NCBI GenBank assembly: GCA_910584685.1
Contig: CAJUAO010000003.1
Span: 1 to 64,000 of the forward strand
DNA length: 64,000 nt
Direction: 5' to 3'
Origin: an uncultured Lachnospiraceae bacterium
Lineage (GTDB): Bacteria > Bacillota > Clostridia > Lachnospirales > Lachnospiraceae
Part shown: positions 21,049 through 29,692 of the stretch, piece after piece
Numbering within the stretch: the first letter of the stretch is position 1
How the letters are laid out: the number at the start of each line of letters is the position of its first letter
Notes under the pieces: model-generated
Databases searched by the model: none
What the model was told of the DNA's origin: nothing
The model's input: the letters and a program-made list of their open reading frames with translations, nothing else
Program-made: the position numbers and the translations under genes

Positions 21049-21465
21049 TTAAGGCGTTGTCTTTTCAGCCACTAAGCTGTACTCGCCTGAATTGTTTACA
21101 TAACCCTTCTGCTCGTACTTTACATAAACCTTATGGCTTGCCAGATTAAATGAATATACTGCTCTTCCCTTTAATTCAGTTACCTTTTCATCGCCTGAGT
21201 TAATCCATTTTGTAGTATCAGGAAATAAAGATGACGAGCCTCTTATGCTCATATATGGAGTGACGCTTAATGCAAGACTTTCTTCTTTTTCTGCTTTCAT
21301 TGTCATATCTATATTTGTCTGTAGCTCATTGTCCTCAAGCAATTCCGTTGTTATAACCGGAGCCTCTATGGTATATGTATTTGTTGCGGCAAACACTGTC
21401 ATTGCGCTGAATACGCCTATTGCAACTGTTGGTATTATAACCTTTCTTAACTTTCTTAACATCAT
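21049..21465 (-). CDS. Small exported protein of the LytTR cassette (p147)
   Basis: About 138 residues from the ATG at 21465, chosen because AAAGGGA lies about 10 nt upstream; an in-frame ATG at 21492 has none. A Sec signal peptide (LRKLRKVIIP basic start, then a hydrophobic core, predicted cut after VFA) leaves a roughly 110-residue mature domain without cysteine, rich in Thr, Glu and Tyr and probably beta-stranded. I do not recognise a family. It is the first gene after the promoter at 21651, ahead of a hairpin, lipoprotein and permease. Abundant secretion relative to the downstream genes is suggested by the hairpin. It has a positional counterpart at 28959-29411. Confidence 0.7.
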   Translation of the reverse strand: MMLRKLRKVIIPTVAIGVFSAMTVFAATNTYTIEAPVITTELLEDNELQTNIDMTMKAEKEESLALSVTPYMSIRGSSSLFPDTTKWINSGDEKVTELKGRAVYSFNLASHKVYVKYEQKGYVNNSGEYSLVAEKTTP

Positions 21466-21650
21466 AATATTATCCCTTTCTTTTGAAATCATTTTATTTT
21501 TTCATTTAACTTTTTTAGAATTATAAGATTTTTTAAAAGCCGACCTGTTTATATCAGGAATATAAAAATATTCCTGTGCTCTGCCATCCCAGATGGTATG
21601 TTTTTCCTCCTTTTCAATTTATTTCAATATAGTACTATCTTGTTGTTTTT

Positions 21651-21720
21651 ATATTACCCCTCGCAAATACGTTTGTCAATGCCTGCACCTTTAAACGGTA
21701 GTCAACCCCATTAAACGGTA
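21651..21720 (-). promoter_or_regulatory. Promoter with LytTR-type direct repeats, cassette B
   Basis: On the minus strand, TACCGTTTAA occurs at 21711-21720 and 21691-21700 (20-bp period), followed 11 bp later by TTGACA (21674-21679), a 17-bp spacer and TAATAT (21651-21656). The half-site resembles known LytTR targets, which are pairs of 9-bp direct repeats about two helical turns apart. Spacing to the -35 is the same as at 29521-29610. Confidence 0.75.
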
Positions 21721-21755
21721 TTTTTCATTATATTTACAGCTATCTTTTTTATATG

Positions 21756-22454
21756 CTAAAGTCCGTATTTCATCCAAAGATATTCAAAATATTTACGATT
21801 TCCCCTTGACACACGAAATCTGCATTTTCCAATTTTCATTATACCTTCATTATATTTAATTATCCACTTTAAATTTACTATATAAGACCTGTTTATTCTC
21901 ACAAAAAATCTGCTGTCAAGCCTGTTCTCCAGACTGCTAAGGGACTCATCCCGCCTGTACTCTCCATCCCTTGTATGTATTCTTGCCGCGCCTTCATACG
22001 CCTCTATATACATAATATCCTTTTGCATTAAGTCAACGCTAAACCTTTTTTTATATACCCTTATGGTTTTTAAGCCTGATATTTTTTCTTCGACTGTGGT
22101 TAATACGCTTGTTAACTCCTCCTCATCATAGGGCTTATTTATAAATCTTAAGGCATTTATCCCGTATGTCTCCTTAAATCTCTCTGCCCTTTCAGATGCA
22201 ATAATTATAATCACATCAGGATTTACTTTTCTTATAAGCCTTCCTGCTTCTATTCCGTCAATCCCCGGCATATCTATGTCTAAAAAAATAATATTGTATT
22301 CGCCGGCACAGCTTACAATACTATCTGCATCATTATTTATATCAACATCTGATATTTCATATTTAAGCTTTGATGATTTAATATGTTTTCTAATAATTTT
22401 TACCAACTGCTGTGCCATTTGAGGCACACCGTCACATACAGCAATCTTTATCAT
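21756..22454 (-). CDS. LytTR-family response regulator, orphan
   Basis: 232 residues. The receiver domain has Asp59 (FLDIDMPGIDG) as phosphoacceptor and the KPY switch; only one acid (Asp8) is seen in the usual acidic pair. The LytTR DNA-binding domain occupies about residues 130-232 (RVYKKRFSVDLMQKDIMYIEAYEG...FVRINRSYIVNLKWI). LytTR proteins such as AgrA and ComE bind direct repeats upstream of -35 boxes. No sensor kinase lies within the window, so its signal input is encoded elsewhere. It sits between two cassettes whose promoters carry matched direct repeats and is their likely activator (inference). Confidence 0.9.
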   Translation of the reverse strand: MIKIAVCDGVPQMAQQLVKIIRKHIKSSKLKYEISDVDINNDADSIVSCAGEYNIIFLDIDMPGIDGIEAGRLIRKVNPDVIIIIASERAERFKETYGINALRFINKPYDEEELTSVLTTVEEKISGLKTIRVYKKRFSVDLMQKDIMYIEAYEGAARIHTRDGEYRRDESLSSLENRLDSRFFVRINRSYIVNLKWIIKYNEGIMKIGKCRFRVSRGNRKYFEYLWMKYGL

Positions 22455-22549
22455 CCTGTTTTCCTCTCGAATATATTATGTTATTTTATATTTTAACTTT
22501 ATCTTTAGAATAAAATATCTGTGTTTTTTATCTTTAGTTTATTTAATTT

Positions 22550-22578
22550 ATTATAACAAATGAATTTATTTTTTTCAA
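22550..22578 (-). promoter_or_regulatory. Sigma-A promoter of the LytTR gene
   Basis: TTGAAA (22573-22578), 17-bp spacer, TATAAT (22550-22555), about 95 bp before the start codon. The TACCNTTYAA repeat is absent, so expression of the regulator seems independent of itself. Confidence 0.7.
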
Positions 22579-22600
22579 TTATATTTGTGTTTTACTTATT

Positions 22601-24637
22601 TTATTTAAAATTATATATATGATAATTGTTGTCAAAATCAACATATAATACTTGTTTCCTATTCCTAAGAACAGAATATATATTTACATTTTCTGCTATT
22701 TCTGCTGCTTTTCCTGTCTCCATATCATATACCGACAATTTACTATCGTTATGGCAGTAATAAACCTTTCCTTCATTTACAACAAGCTTTTCTGCCTCAC
22801 ACTCTATAATAGTATCCGAAGTCTTGTTTTTTAAATCATACAATTTAATATTTAAGCTTATACCGTCAATATAAACTATTCTGCCGTTACATATCTGGTA
22901 TTTAGCCGCAAACTCCTCCAATACAGTGTGACTGGTATCTGTTTCAAAATCATACTCCATTATATATCCCTGCTGGTTTGTATAGCAGAGCTTCCCCTTG
23001 TATATACAGAGATTATCTTCCCTTTCCAGTATTTTTTTCTCTTTTTCCGCAGCTCTGTCATAAAAAATAATATCGTATCCATTTCTATATATTATAAAAT
23101 CATCTGTTGCAAATTCAAGCATACAGCCAAAAAAATCCTTAGTGTCAGGTGTAACGATTCTTCTATTAATATCTAAATAACTGTCACTATCATACATAAA
23201 TACATTCTTTGTAAAAATTATTTTTCTTTCCATACTTTCTGTATTCAGCTCATAAAATTTCACCAATTTATTGCCATTTATATTTTCATCAACCTGATAA
23301 TATACCTTATCCCCGTTTGTTGTCACACAGGATACTCTGTTTTCAGCATTTAAAGCAAAAGGATTATCATAAAGGGGCAGCTTTTTATCACCTGAATATA
23401 TCCAGTACTCCCCTTCATTATCCTGTAAAATAAGCATTTTCCCTGACTCATACATTCCCGAAGCGTCTCCGCTGTTGTATAAAACTAATTCATCTGACGA
23501 CTTAGCGCCTGAACACCCTGTCAGGACTGCAAAAATAAACATTGAAAATAAAAAAAACGTGTTTTTTCTTTTTCTGTTATTATACAGCGTTATTATCAAT
23601 ATGAAACTTGTAATTAAAAGCCAAAAAAATATTTTCCACAAAATCTTATCCCCGCTAACCGCCAGCCTTGTATCCTGAAGCACTTCAAAGCCGTTTATAT
23701 AACCTCCGTCAGTAAAAAAGCTTATTGGTAGCATATACCTTATCCATTGCTCCTTTTCAAAAAATATATATGGAAATATATATATTATAAGGACTGCTAT
23801 TACTCCGTAAAACCTGTTTTTCATCATCTGTCCGAAAAATGCCGTAATAAATATTATAACTATACTCCCAACCATCATTTGAACTCCTGTAAGCAGATAA
23901 TTGGCAATAAGCGATAACTGTACAGGCGCGTCCTTTAAGCCCCTTATATCTAAAATATTTTCAAGGGGATTTTCAAGTCCGTATTTAAAATAAAAATACA
24001 TAAAATTAAGCGCCATTACGGCAACGCATAAAATAAATGCTGTTACGGCAGATGCAATAATTCTGCTGAAAAAAAGCTTGTTTTTTCCGTTTTTACAGCA
24101 GTCTGTTATCCTGTACATTTCATATGTATAATCCTCAGTAAACATGGAAATAATAATAAGCGCTATTGCCACAGGCAGTATTATGTCTGAATACCCTCTG
24201 CCAAGAAGCAAAAGCCAGCCGGACTCATACATTACTATACCGGCTTTCTTATTTTCCAACGCATAATCATACTGTATTCTTATGCTTTTTAAAACCTCCA
24301 GATTATCGTAATATGGCAGCCCCTTTTTTTGTATTTCCGACACCTGCGCCCTTGTTATCTCTCCGGAATAATATTTTTCCCATGCATTATTTGCATTTTT
24401 TATGTTTTCCTCCAGCATTTCAATTTCTTCGTTTAATTCCTTATACCTCCCCTCGTCGGCTATACCGCCGTATTTCTCCATATACATCATATACAGTTTC
24501 TTATTTTCTTCTATCTCGCTGTCAACCCTATATGAATACGAATGTCTCAGGCTTAAAAATTCCAATATCAATGCCGCCGCAATTATTATTAAGCCCTTCT
24601 TTTTAATTAATATTCTTTTTAATTCAAACATCCACAT
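22601..24637 (-). CDS. ABC-2-like permease fused to a DUF5050-like propeller domain
   Basis: 678 residues. Residues 1-353 are an ABC-2-like permease unit: helix at about 14-30, an extracytoplasmic coiled-coil loop (about 40-130), then helices up to about 350. At 354-375 comes a second signal-peptide-like stretch: RKRK, a hydrophobic core FFLFSMFIFA, then lipobox VLTGC at Cys375. The rest (376-678) is a propeller of VYYQVD, LCYTNQ and VYYCHND-type strands resembling the island's free lipoproteins. It looks as if a lipoprotein gene joined the end of a permease gene. The propeller should face outward. AGAGG precedes an alternative ATG at 24631. It follows another permease by 6 bp. Confidence 0.7.
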   Translation of the reverse strand: MWMFELKRILIKKKGLIIIAAALILEFLSLRHSYSYRVDSEIEENKKLYMMYMEKYGGIADEGRYKELNEEIEMLEENIKNANNAWEKYYSGEITRAQVSEIQKKGLPYYDNLEVLKSIRIQYDYALENKKAGIVMYESGWLLLLGRGYSDIILPVAIALIIISMFTEDYTYEMYRITDCCKNGKNKLFFSRIIASAVTAFILCVAVMALNFMYFYFKYGLENPLENILDIRGLKDAPVQLSLIANYLLTGVQMMVGSIVIIFITAFFGQMMKNRFYGVIAVLIIYIFPYIFFEKEQWIRYMLPISFFTDGGYINGFEVLQDTRLAVSGDKILWKIFFWLLITSFILIITLYNNRKRKNTFFLFSMFIFAVLTGCSGAKSSDELVLYNSGDASGMYESGKMLILQDNEGEYWIYSGDKKLPLYDNPFALNAENRVSCVTTNGDKVYYQVDENINGNKLVKFYELNTESMERKIIFTKNVFMYDSDSYLDINRRIVTPDTKDFFGCMLEFATDDFIIYRNGYDIIFYDRAAEKEKKILEREDNLCIYKGKLCYTNQQGYIMEYDFETDTSHTVLEEFAAKYQICNGRIVYIDGISLNIKLYDLKNKTSDTIIECEAEKLVVNEGKVYYCHNDSKLSVYDMETGKAAEIAENVNIYSVLRNRKQVLYVDFDNNYHIYNFK

Positions 24638-24643
24638 AGCCTC

Positions 24644-25711
24644 TTACCATTTTCCCCTTATCATACTTATACACAGCATTGCCGCCGATATAAATGCTGA
24701 TATTAATAAAGTATATACCATACCTGACATACAAAAATCTCCTATATTGATAAATTCCGTACTTTTTATTATGCTGTAGCCGTCAAAAAGTCTGATGGGA
24801 GTATACATTGCTTCACTTTTTAATGATACGTATATTGATAAAAAATAAATGCCTGCAAAAATACCTATAGCTGTATTCTGTTCTTTTATTATATTTACAC
24901 ATGCTATGGCAATCAATGTGAACAATATAACTCCCATACACTTAAGCGCTATATCTGTTATAAAAAAAGCTCCTATAGAGCCGTTATAAAGCGTCTGCGC
25001 ATATTCCTCAACACTGTAAAGGGGCATATGCAGTCCGTCAAATTGATATATAATATAATATTCTATATATTCCGTTAATCTGAAAAGACACATAACCGCT
25101 ATTCCTGTTACAACTGCTGCCAGCGTCCGCACAAGCCGTATATATCTCTGTCCGTGCCGTGATGTTTTCACAATTCTGTACATGCCTGTATTTTTATCGT
25201 TAAAGAACAAATGAAAAACCGTAATCATTATTATAATCACAGCCATTAATGTAGAATAGTCATAGGTAAGATAGCTGTCAACCCCGTCATGCCTGTAATA
25301 TTCATTTATTTCTCTCCCTGAAAAAGCCTCATATATCCTTTCATTTTTATATCTCTGGCTTTCATAACCTATACTCTTATAAAATTCCATATTTTCCTTT
25401 GCCCTGCTGCATATTTTCCGGGCATTTTCCTTATAGCCTAAAGCCCTTACCATATCCTTATAAAGCTCTGAGCCTCCATACATTAAATCCTCCGGATTTA
25501 TGGATTTTGCATAATCAAACTTTTCGTTAGTCATTATTCCCTTTACATAATTATAATTATCTTCTGCTTTACTAAAGCTTAAGCTTTTATTTTCGCTGAT
25601 TCTCTGGTATTCATTTTTATATATAAAAAATATATCACAGGCAAAAAATATTATTAAAAACACTATTATAAATTTATTTTTAAGTATTTTTTTAAATTCG
25701 TACCTTATCAC
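24644..25711 (-). CDS. ABC-2-like permease of the accessory island
   Basis: 355 residues with a GTG start after GGAAGG. The first helix (about 14-30) follows a basic FKKILKNKF start. An extracytoplasmic region of about 130 residues, rich in Tyr, Glu and Lys, comes next, then about six helices (from about 175 to the end). It overlaps the ATPase gene by 20 bp, so the two are coupled, and it is followed 6 bp later by the permease-propeller fusion. ATPase, this permease and the permease part of the fusion plausibly make one transporter. The family is divergent and the cargo is unknown. Confidence 0.7.
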   Translation of the reverse strand: MIRYEFKKILKNKFIIVFLIIFFACDIFFIYKNEYQRISENKSLSFSKAEDNYNYVKGIMTNEKFDYAKSINPEDLMYGGSELYKDMVRALGYKENARKICSRAKENMEFYKSIGYESQRYKNERIYEAFSGREINEYYRHDGVDSYLTYDYSTLMAVIIIMITVFHLFFNDKNTGMYRIVKTSRHGQRYIRLVRTLAAVVTGIAVMCLFRLTEYIEYYIIYQFDGLHMPLYSVEEYAQTLYNGSIGAFFITDIALKCMGVILFTLIAIACVNIIKEQNTAIGIFAGIYFLSIYVSLKSEAMYTPIRLFDGYSIIKSTEFINIGDFCMSGMVYTLLISAFISAAMLCISMIRGKW

Positions 25712-26588
25712 TTACCTTCCCTTCCTCCGTTTCCTTCATATAATGCAGGAAAACATCCTCCAGGCCTGCCTTTACAACATAGGCGCCCTCTATACTTTCA
25801 ATAAATCCTCTTATCTTATATCCTGTCACATGCTCTCTTACTTCCAATGCGACATTGCTCATAAGCGATTTATCCAGTTTTTTGTAGGTATTTTCATCTA
25901 CCCATACTTCAAACACCTTATTTTCCACCTCGCCTATAAGTTCACTGCAGGTGCCCTGTCTCAATATTTTTCCTTTATTCAGAAAAATAATTTCTCCGGC
26001 TATATTTTCTATATCAGAAATAATATGTGTCGCCAGTAATACAATCTTTTCCTTTGACAATTCCGTAATAATATTTCTAAACCTTATTCTCTCCTTCGGG
26101 TCAAGTCCTGCTGTCGGCTCGTCCAGTATTAACAGCCTTGGACTGTTTATAAGCGCCTGGGCTATTCCAAGCCTCTGTCTCATCCCTCCTGAAAATGCCG
26201 ATATTTTTTTTCTTTTCTCACCGGCAAGCCCTACAAATTCCAAAAGCTCCTCCGCCCTTTTTACATATTGCTTTTTTTTAATCCCCTTAAGAGCAGACAT
26301 ATAATATAAAAATTCCAACGGATAAAAATCTCCATAAAGAGTGGGAAATTGCGGCAAATACCCTATGTTGTCGTAATAGCCTCTTCCAAGTCTGTCTATC
26401 CGGACTCCGTCCCACATAACCTCTCCCCTCTTAGCTTTAAGAAGACCTGTTATCAATCCTATAAGGGTAGTCTTTCCTGCGCCGTTCTCTCCGATAAGAC
26501 CGTATATTCCGTTGCTAAGCTCTATATTAACATCAAACAAAACCTGATTTTTTCCGTAATACACATCTGCATGCTTAACTGACAGCAT
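25692..26588 (-). CDS. ABC transporter ATP-binding protein of the accessory island
   Basis: 298 residues with Walker A GENGAGKTT, Q-loop YLPQFPTLYG, signature FSGGMRQR, Walker B RLLILDEPTAGLDP and switch ATHI, plus a C-terminal domain of about 80 residues of the ABC-2 exporter type. It is the only ATPase in the 12-kb island and therefore probably serves all three permease proteins here. Its start codon overlaps the previous stop as TAATG, and it overlaps the next permease by 20 bp. Such ATPases power export or bacteriocin self-protection. Which one applies here cannot be decided from sequence. Confidence 0.93.
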   Translation of the reverse strand: MLSVKHADVYYGKNQVLFDVNIELSNGIYGLIGENGAGKTTLIGLITGLLKAKRGEVMWDGVRIDRLGRGYYDNIGYLPQFPTLYGDFYPLEFLYYMSALKGIKKKQYVKRAEELLEFVGLAGEKRKKISAFSGGMRQRLGIAQALINSPRLLILDEPTAGLDPKERIRFRNIITELSKEKIVLLATHIISDIENIAGEIIFLNKGKILRQGTCSELIGEVENKVFEVWVDENTYKKLDKSLMSNVALEVREHVTGYKIRGFIESIEGAYVVKAGLEDVFLHYMKETEEGKVSDKVRI

Positions 26589-27589
26589 TACTTTTCCTCC
26601 CGTGAAGCCGTATTATCTACGATTATATTTGTAAGCTTATATACCTCGGCGTCACTGTCCTTTGCCTCTCCCACAGGCACTGCAACAGCAAAAAGCTGCG
26701 TATATTCTCCTAAATTTTTATCTGATATATCAATTCCTGCAGTCACATTTGTTGTTTTATCTGCCGTAATAGTTATACGATTGTACTCCTTTCCGTCAAA
26801 GCACCGTATTGGCTCATTATTAAGAAAAACATAAAGATTATACATTTCTCCCTTTCCGCCATATATATCCATATCAAATTCAAGCTTATTATCAGCGGTT
26901 TTTAGCTTATTAACCTCCTCCCCATTTTGAAAATACTGTATATTTATGCTTGTTTCCAAGTTATTAAAGGTACTTCCGTCACTTTTCGTAATAAAATATT
27001 TTTCTTTTACAGCAGCGGACAGCTCTGTCAGTTCAAAGCTTGCAGCTCCTGCCTCTGCTTCTGCAGAACTTTTACATTCTATGAAGGTTGGCATTGTTGC
27101 GCCATCAGCAAAGCTAAACCCAAAATCCTTTGTTTTTTCCGTTATTTTAAAGTTTGGATTCAATAACGAAATCGTATCTATTCTTACCTTCTCGTCAGCA
27201 TTAGCTGAAATCAGGTTAAAATCTATATTATATTCTGTTCTTCCGTTAACCCTATAAATATTAAATTTTCTTGCCTCCTGTCCCTCTACGGAAACAGGCT
27301 GTAAAATGCCGTTTGTAAATATAAGTATTCCTACCTCTAACTCATAATCCTTATTTTCAAACCACATTTTTCTATTCATTTTATTATTTTCACTCTCAAA
27401 AACATCGTCGTTTTTCTCATAACCAAAGCTTAAGAATATCCTGTGTGTTGAACCGTTTTCATCAAAAGGGTCTTCTGAGATGGTTATCTCCTCTTTTTTT
27501 GTTGTCTCTATGCTATCCTCCTTTGGAGCTGCGCAGCCTGCCAAAAGCGCTGCTCCAAATATATATATTAGTAGTAATTTCCTCTTCAT
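26588..27589 (-). CDS. Island lipoprotein of unknown family
   Basis: 333 residues starting with a type II signal peptide: MKRK, hydrophobic core, lipobox LLAGC (Cys19). A Glu/Lys/Thr-rich linker follows, then about 290 residues of predicted beta-rich structure (FNIYRVNGRTEYNIDF, ITITADKTTNVTAGID), reminiscent of an immunoglobulin-like or fasciclin-like surface fold. I cannot name a family. It lies between the propeller lipoprotein and the ATPase, with a TAATG coupling to the latter, so it is probably a surface component of the same transporter system. Confidence 0.65.
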   Translation of the reverse strand: MKRKLLLIYIFGAALLAGCAAPKEDSIETTKKEEITISEDPFDENGSTHRIFLSFGYEKNDDVFESENNKMNRKMWFENKDYELEVGILIFTNGILQPVSVEGQEARKFNIYRVNGRTEYNIDFNLISANADEKVRIDTISLLNPNFKITEKTKDFGFSFADGATMPTFIECKSSAEAEAGAASFELTELSAAVKEKYFITKSDGSTFNNLETSINIQYFQNGEEVNKLKTADNKLEFDMDIYGGKGEMYNLYVFLNNEPIRCFDGKEYNRITITADKTTNVTAGIDISDKNLGEYTQLFAVAVPVGEAKDSDAEVYKLTNIIVDNTASREEK

Positions 27590-27598
27590 TTTTTCTCC

Positions 27599-28828
27599 TT
27601 ACCATGTCATGCTCAATATTTCAAATTTTCCTGTTGGTGAAAATACATCCGGTGACTCATGTATAGGATACATATCTAAAATTATCCTGAATTTTTCGCA
27701 TATATGACCATATAAAACCCAAGTCAATTTTTGATTTTCACCTGTATAAGTTTCAATTATTTCATTATCAGGCATATTATATACCATGACAATGTCCAAT
27801 GCGGAAATCTTATCATAGCACCATGTTACAAGCACGTTTCCCTCACTAGAATATACCCCCTGGTCAGATTCCCTCGCATTATTAAATTTTCTGCTTTCCC
27901 TCTCTTTTCCGTTGCAATAATAATAATATTCCTCGCTTAAAACCGGCTCCTGCCCCATCATATAACTTCCGGATGCAGTGTCTGTTACAATAACACCCTT
28001 TTCAGAAACCCGAAACGTTTTATTTTCCTTATACATTGTATCATTCTCAATATTATCAATATCGAAATATCCCCAGACATTCTCACCTTTGTCTTTTCCA
28101 TGGCACAAACCAACATAAAAAATATAATCTTCATTATTGCTTACAGCCAGCTCTTCTATCATTACAATATCGTCATACTCTGCTTCTTCAGTGACAGGAC
28201 TTTCCCAAGCCACCAGTTCTCTTATTATACTTATCTTACCACTGTCAATTTCCTTGCTATAAACTATACCTTCCTCCCTGTCATAATAATACAAAATTCC
28301 ACCCCTTACAGAATAATCTGCCAACAGCCCTTTGCATTCTGATATCATATTTAATTTTACATCAAAAACATAATTATTGTCGTTTTCAAAAGGAATTTTT
28401 CTTTTAACAACAACTCCCGCTTGAGTTGGAACTAACTCAAATACCTCATGTGCGTTTCCATAATCAATTTCCGTTACCGCAGTTGTTTCTTCCCATGTAT
28501 CCATATTATATTTTCTCAGAACAATGCCTTCCTCGGACTTTGTCAGAACATACATATCATTTTGATAAAAATTAAAAGTAACAAGTTCCTCAGCCTGCTG
28601 TACTTTATTTAAAATATCTATTATCTTTTCCTGTCCTGCTTTATTAATATCTGTATTGCTTTCACTGCTTTCTACGCTACTTGTCAGGTTTTCATCACGG
28701 TTTGCAGCTATTTCACTTTCTTTTTCTGAAACGCTTGATTTTTTTTCAATATCCCTCCCGGCTTCTTTCTCACCGCCGCACGCTGTAAGCATAATACACA
28801 AAATGCCTGCTGCTATTAATTTGTACAT
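27599..28828 (-). CDS. Propeller lipoprotein of the accessory island
   Basis: 409 residues. The ATG at 28828 is preferred over upstream in-frame codons because AAAGGGGA lies just upstream and it begins a proper lipoprotein signal peptide (lipobox LTAC, Cys17). The body alternates short strands such as YVLTKSEEG, ILYYYDREEG and YYYYCNGKER, consistent with a DUF5050-like propeller, but lacks the KPECSH motif of the lipoprotein at 19569. It is the second gene of cassette A, after the exported protein at 28959 and a terminator-like hairpin, and 9 bp ahead of the next lipoprotein. Confidence 0.65.
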   Translation of the reverse strand: MYKLIAAGILCIMLTACGGEKEAGRDIEKKSSVSEKESEIAANRDENLTSSVESSESNTDINKAGQEKIIDILNKVQQAEELVTFNFYQNDMYVLTKSEEGIVLRKYNMDTWEETTAVTEIDYGNAHEVFELVPTQAGVVVKRKIPFENDNNYVFDVKLNMISECKGLLADYSVRGGILYYYDREEGIVYSKEIDSGKISIIRELVAWESPVTEEAEYDDIVMIEELAVSNNEDYIFYVGLCHGKDKGENVWGYFDIDNIENDTMYKENKTFRVSEKGVIVTDTASGSYMMGQEPVLSEEYYYYCNGKERESRKFNNARESDQGVYSSEGNVLVTWCYDKISALDIVMVYNMPDNEIIETYTGENQKLTWVLYGHICEKFRIILDMYPIHESPDVFSPTGKFEILSMTW

Positions 28829-28861
28829 TTTTATTTCCCCTTTCGGTAAATCCCTGCAAAA

Positions 28862-28910
28862 CATACGGGATACAGATATTAATGTTACTTTTATCCCCAT
28901 ATCCCGTATG
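28862..28910 (-). terminator. Intercistronic hairpin after small exported protein gene
   Basis: Perfect 11-bp stem CATACGGGATA/TATCCCGTATG, then TTTTG on the minus strand, between the exported-protein and lipoprotein genes. Partial termination here would raise the small protein above the rest of the operon. Confidence 0.7.
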
Positions 28911-28958
28911 CTTAATAATTTTAATTCAATTGAATATCCAACCTCTCATTGACTTAAT

Positions 28959-29411
28959 TTATAATTCATCAGATAAATAAACAACGTATGCCGCATAATC
29001 GCCTCTTACCTCATGTGTTGAATATGCTTTAATTTTTGTATAAACAAAATTATCATTTATTCCCGTTTGAGTATTTCTCCAATGGTGCATTTCAACTGTT
29101 TCGCTGCTTCTCATTGGTGTATACATATTTATGTTTACAAGCTCCACCGTTCCCGTTATACTTGCTCCGCTTACCGCATATGTAACATTATATTTTAAAA
29201 CATATTTATCTGCTGCTTTATTTGTTGTAGCTACGGATAAATTCACTACTTTTTCATAGCCGTTATTGGCAATAGTATTTTCCGCATAAAGCATTCCATA
29301 TTCCCCTGCATTTGTTCTATCTGTTGAAGCATATGCATTAATAACTAATGATACTGCGCATACTGCTGCCATTGACGCTGTAATGATTTTTCTTAATTTT
29401 GTTTTTTTCAT
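28959..29411 (-). CDS. Small exported protein of the LytTR cassette (p150)
   Basis: 150 residues. A Sec signal peptide (MKKTKLRKIITAS start, cut predicted after INAYA) leaves a mature domain of about 120 residues without cysteine and with many aromatic and Thr residues (YVLKYNVTYAVSG, FVYTKIKAYSTH), suggesting a beta-sandwich. No family recognised. GAGAGG precedes the ATG. It shares layout but no obvious sequence with the 21049 protein: first gene after a repeat-bearing promoter, followed by a hairpin and a lipoprotein gene. A role as a secreted signal, matrix or toxin-like component is possible but unproven. Confidence 0.7.
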   Translation of the reverse strand: MKKTKLRKIITASMAAVCAVSLVINAYASTDRTNAGEYGMLYAENTIANNGYEKVVNLSVATTNKAADKYVLKYNVTYAVSGASITGTVELVNINMYTPMRSSETVEMHHWRNTQTGINDNFVYTKIKAYSTHEVRGDYAAYVVYLSDEL

Positions 29412-29520
29412 CTTCTTTACCTCTCTTTTTTATTTTTACTTTACTTAACCCTGATATCTTTAAAGAATTACTCTTTTTTATCCTTAGTATTTTACAAAAT
29501 AATATTATCCTGTTAAATCC

Positions 29521-29610
29521 ATAATATAATATATATATTTCCTTGTCAATTCAAAACCCTTTGAATGGTATTTTAACCCCTTAAATGGTATTATGTCCCT
29601 TTAAATAGCG
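29521..29610 (-). promoter_or_regulatory. Promoter with LytTR-type direct repeats, cassette A
   Basis: Minus strand: degenerate CGCTATTTAA (29601-29610), TACCATTTAA (29581-29590) and TACCATTCAA (29561-29570), at exact 20-bp period. Eleven bp later comes TTGACA (29544-29549), then a 17-bp spacer and TATTAT (29521-29526). The 367-bp gap from 29412 to 29778 holds only this promoter, a leader of about 105 nt and the rplL terminator. Confidence 0.75.
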
Positions 29611-29692
29611 GTGTTTTTTCACTTAAGGCATATTAATGCAGCCGAATTTTCGGTTATACGCCATGTTATCGCTTTAGGAATTTCCTATACAT

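Noticed and set aside
22499..22538. Direct repeats TTATCTTTAG, 30 bp apart, before the LytTR gene
   Set aside because: They lie downstream of the predicted start in AT-rich DNA and differ from the matched cassette repeats; no support for a function.
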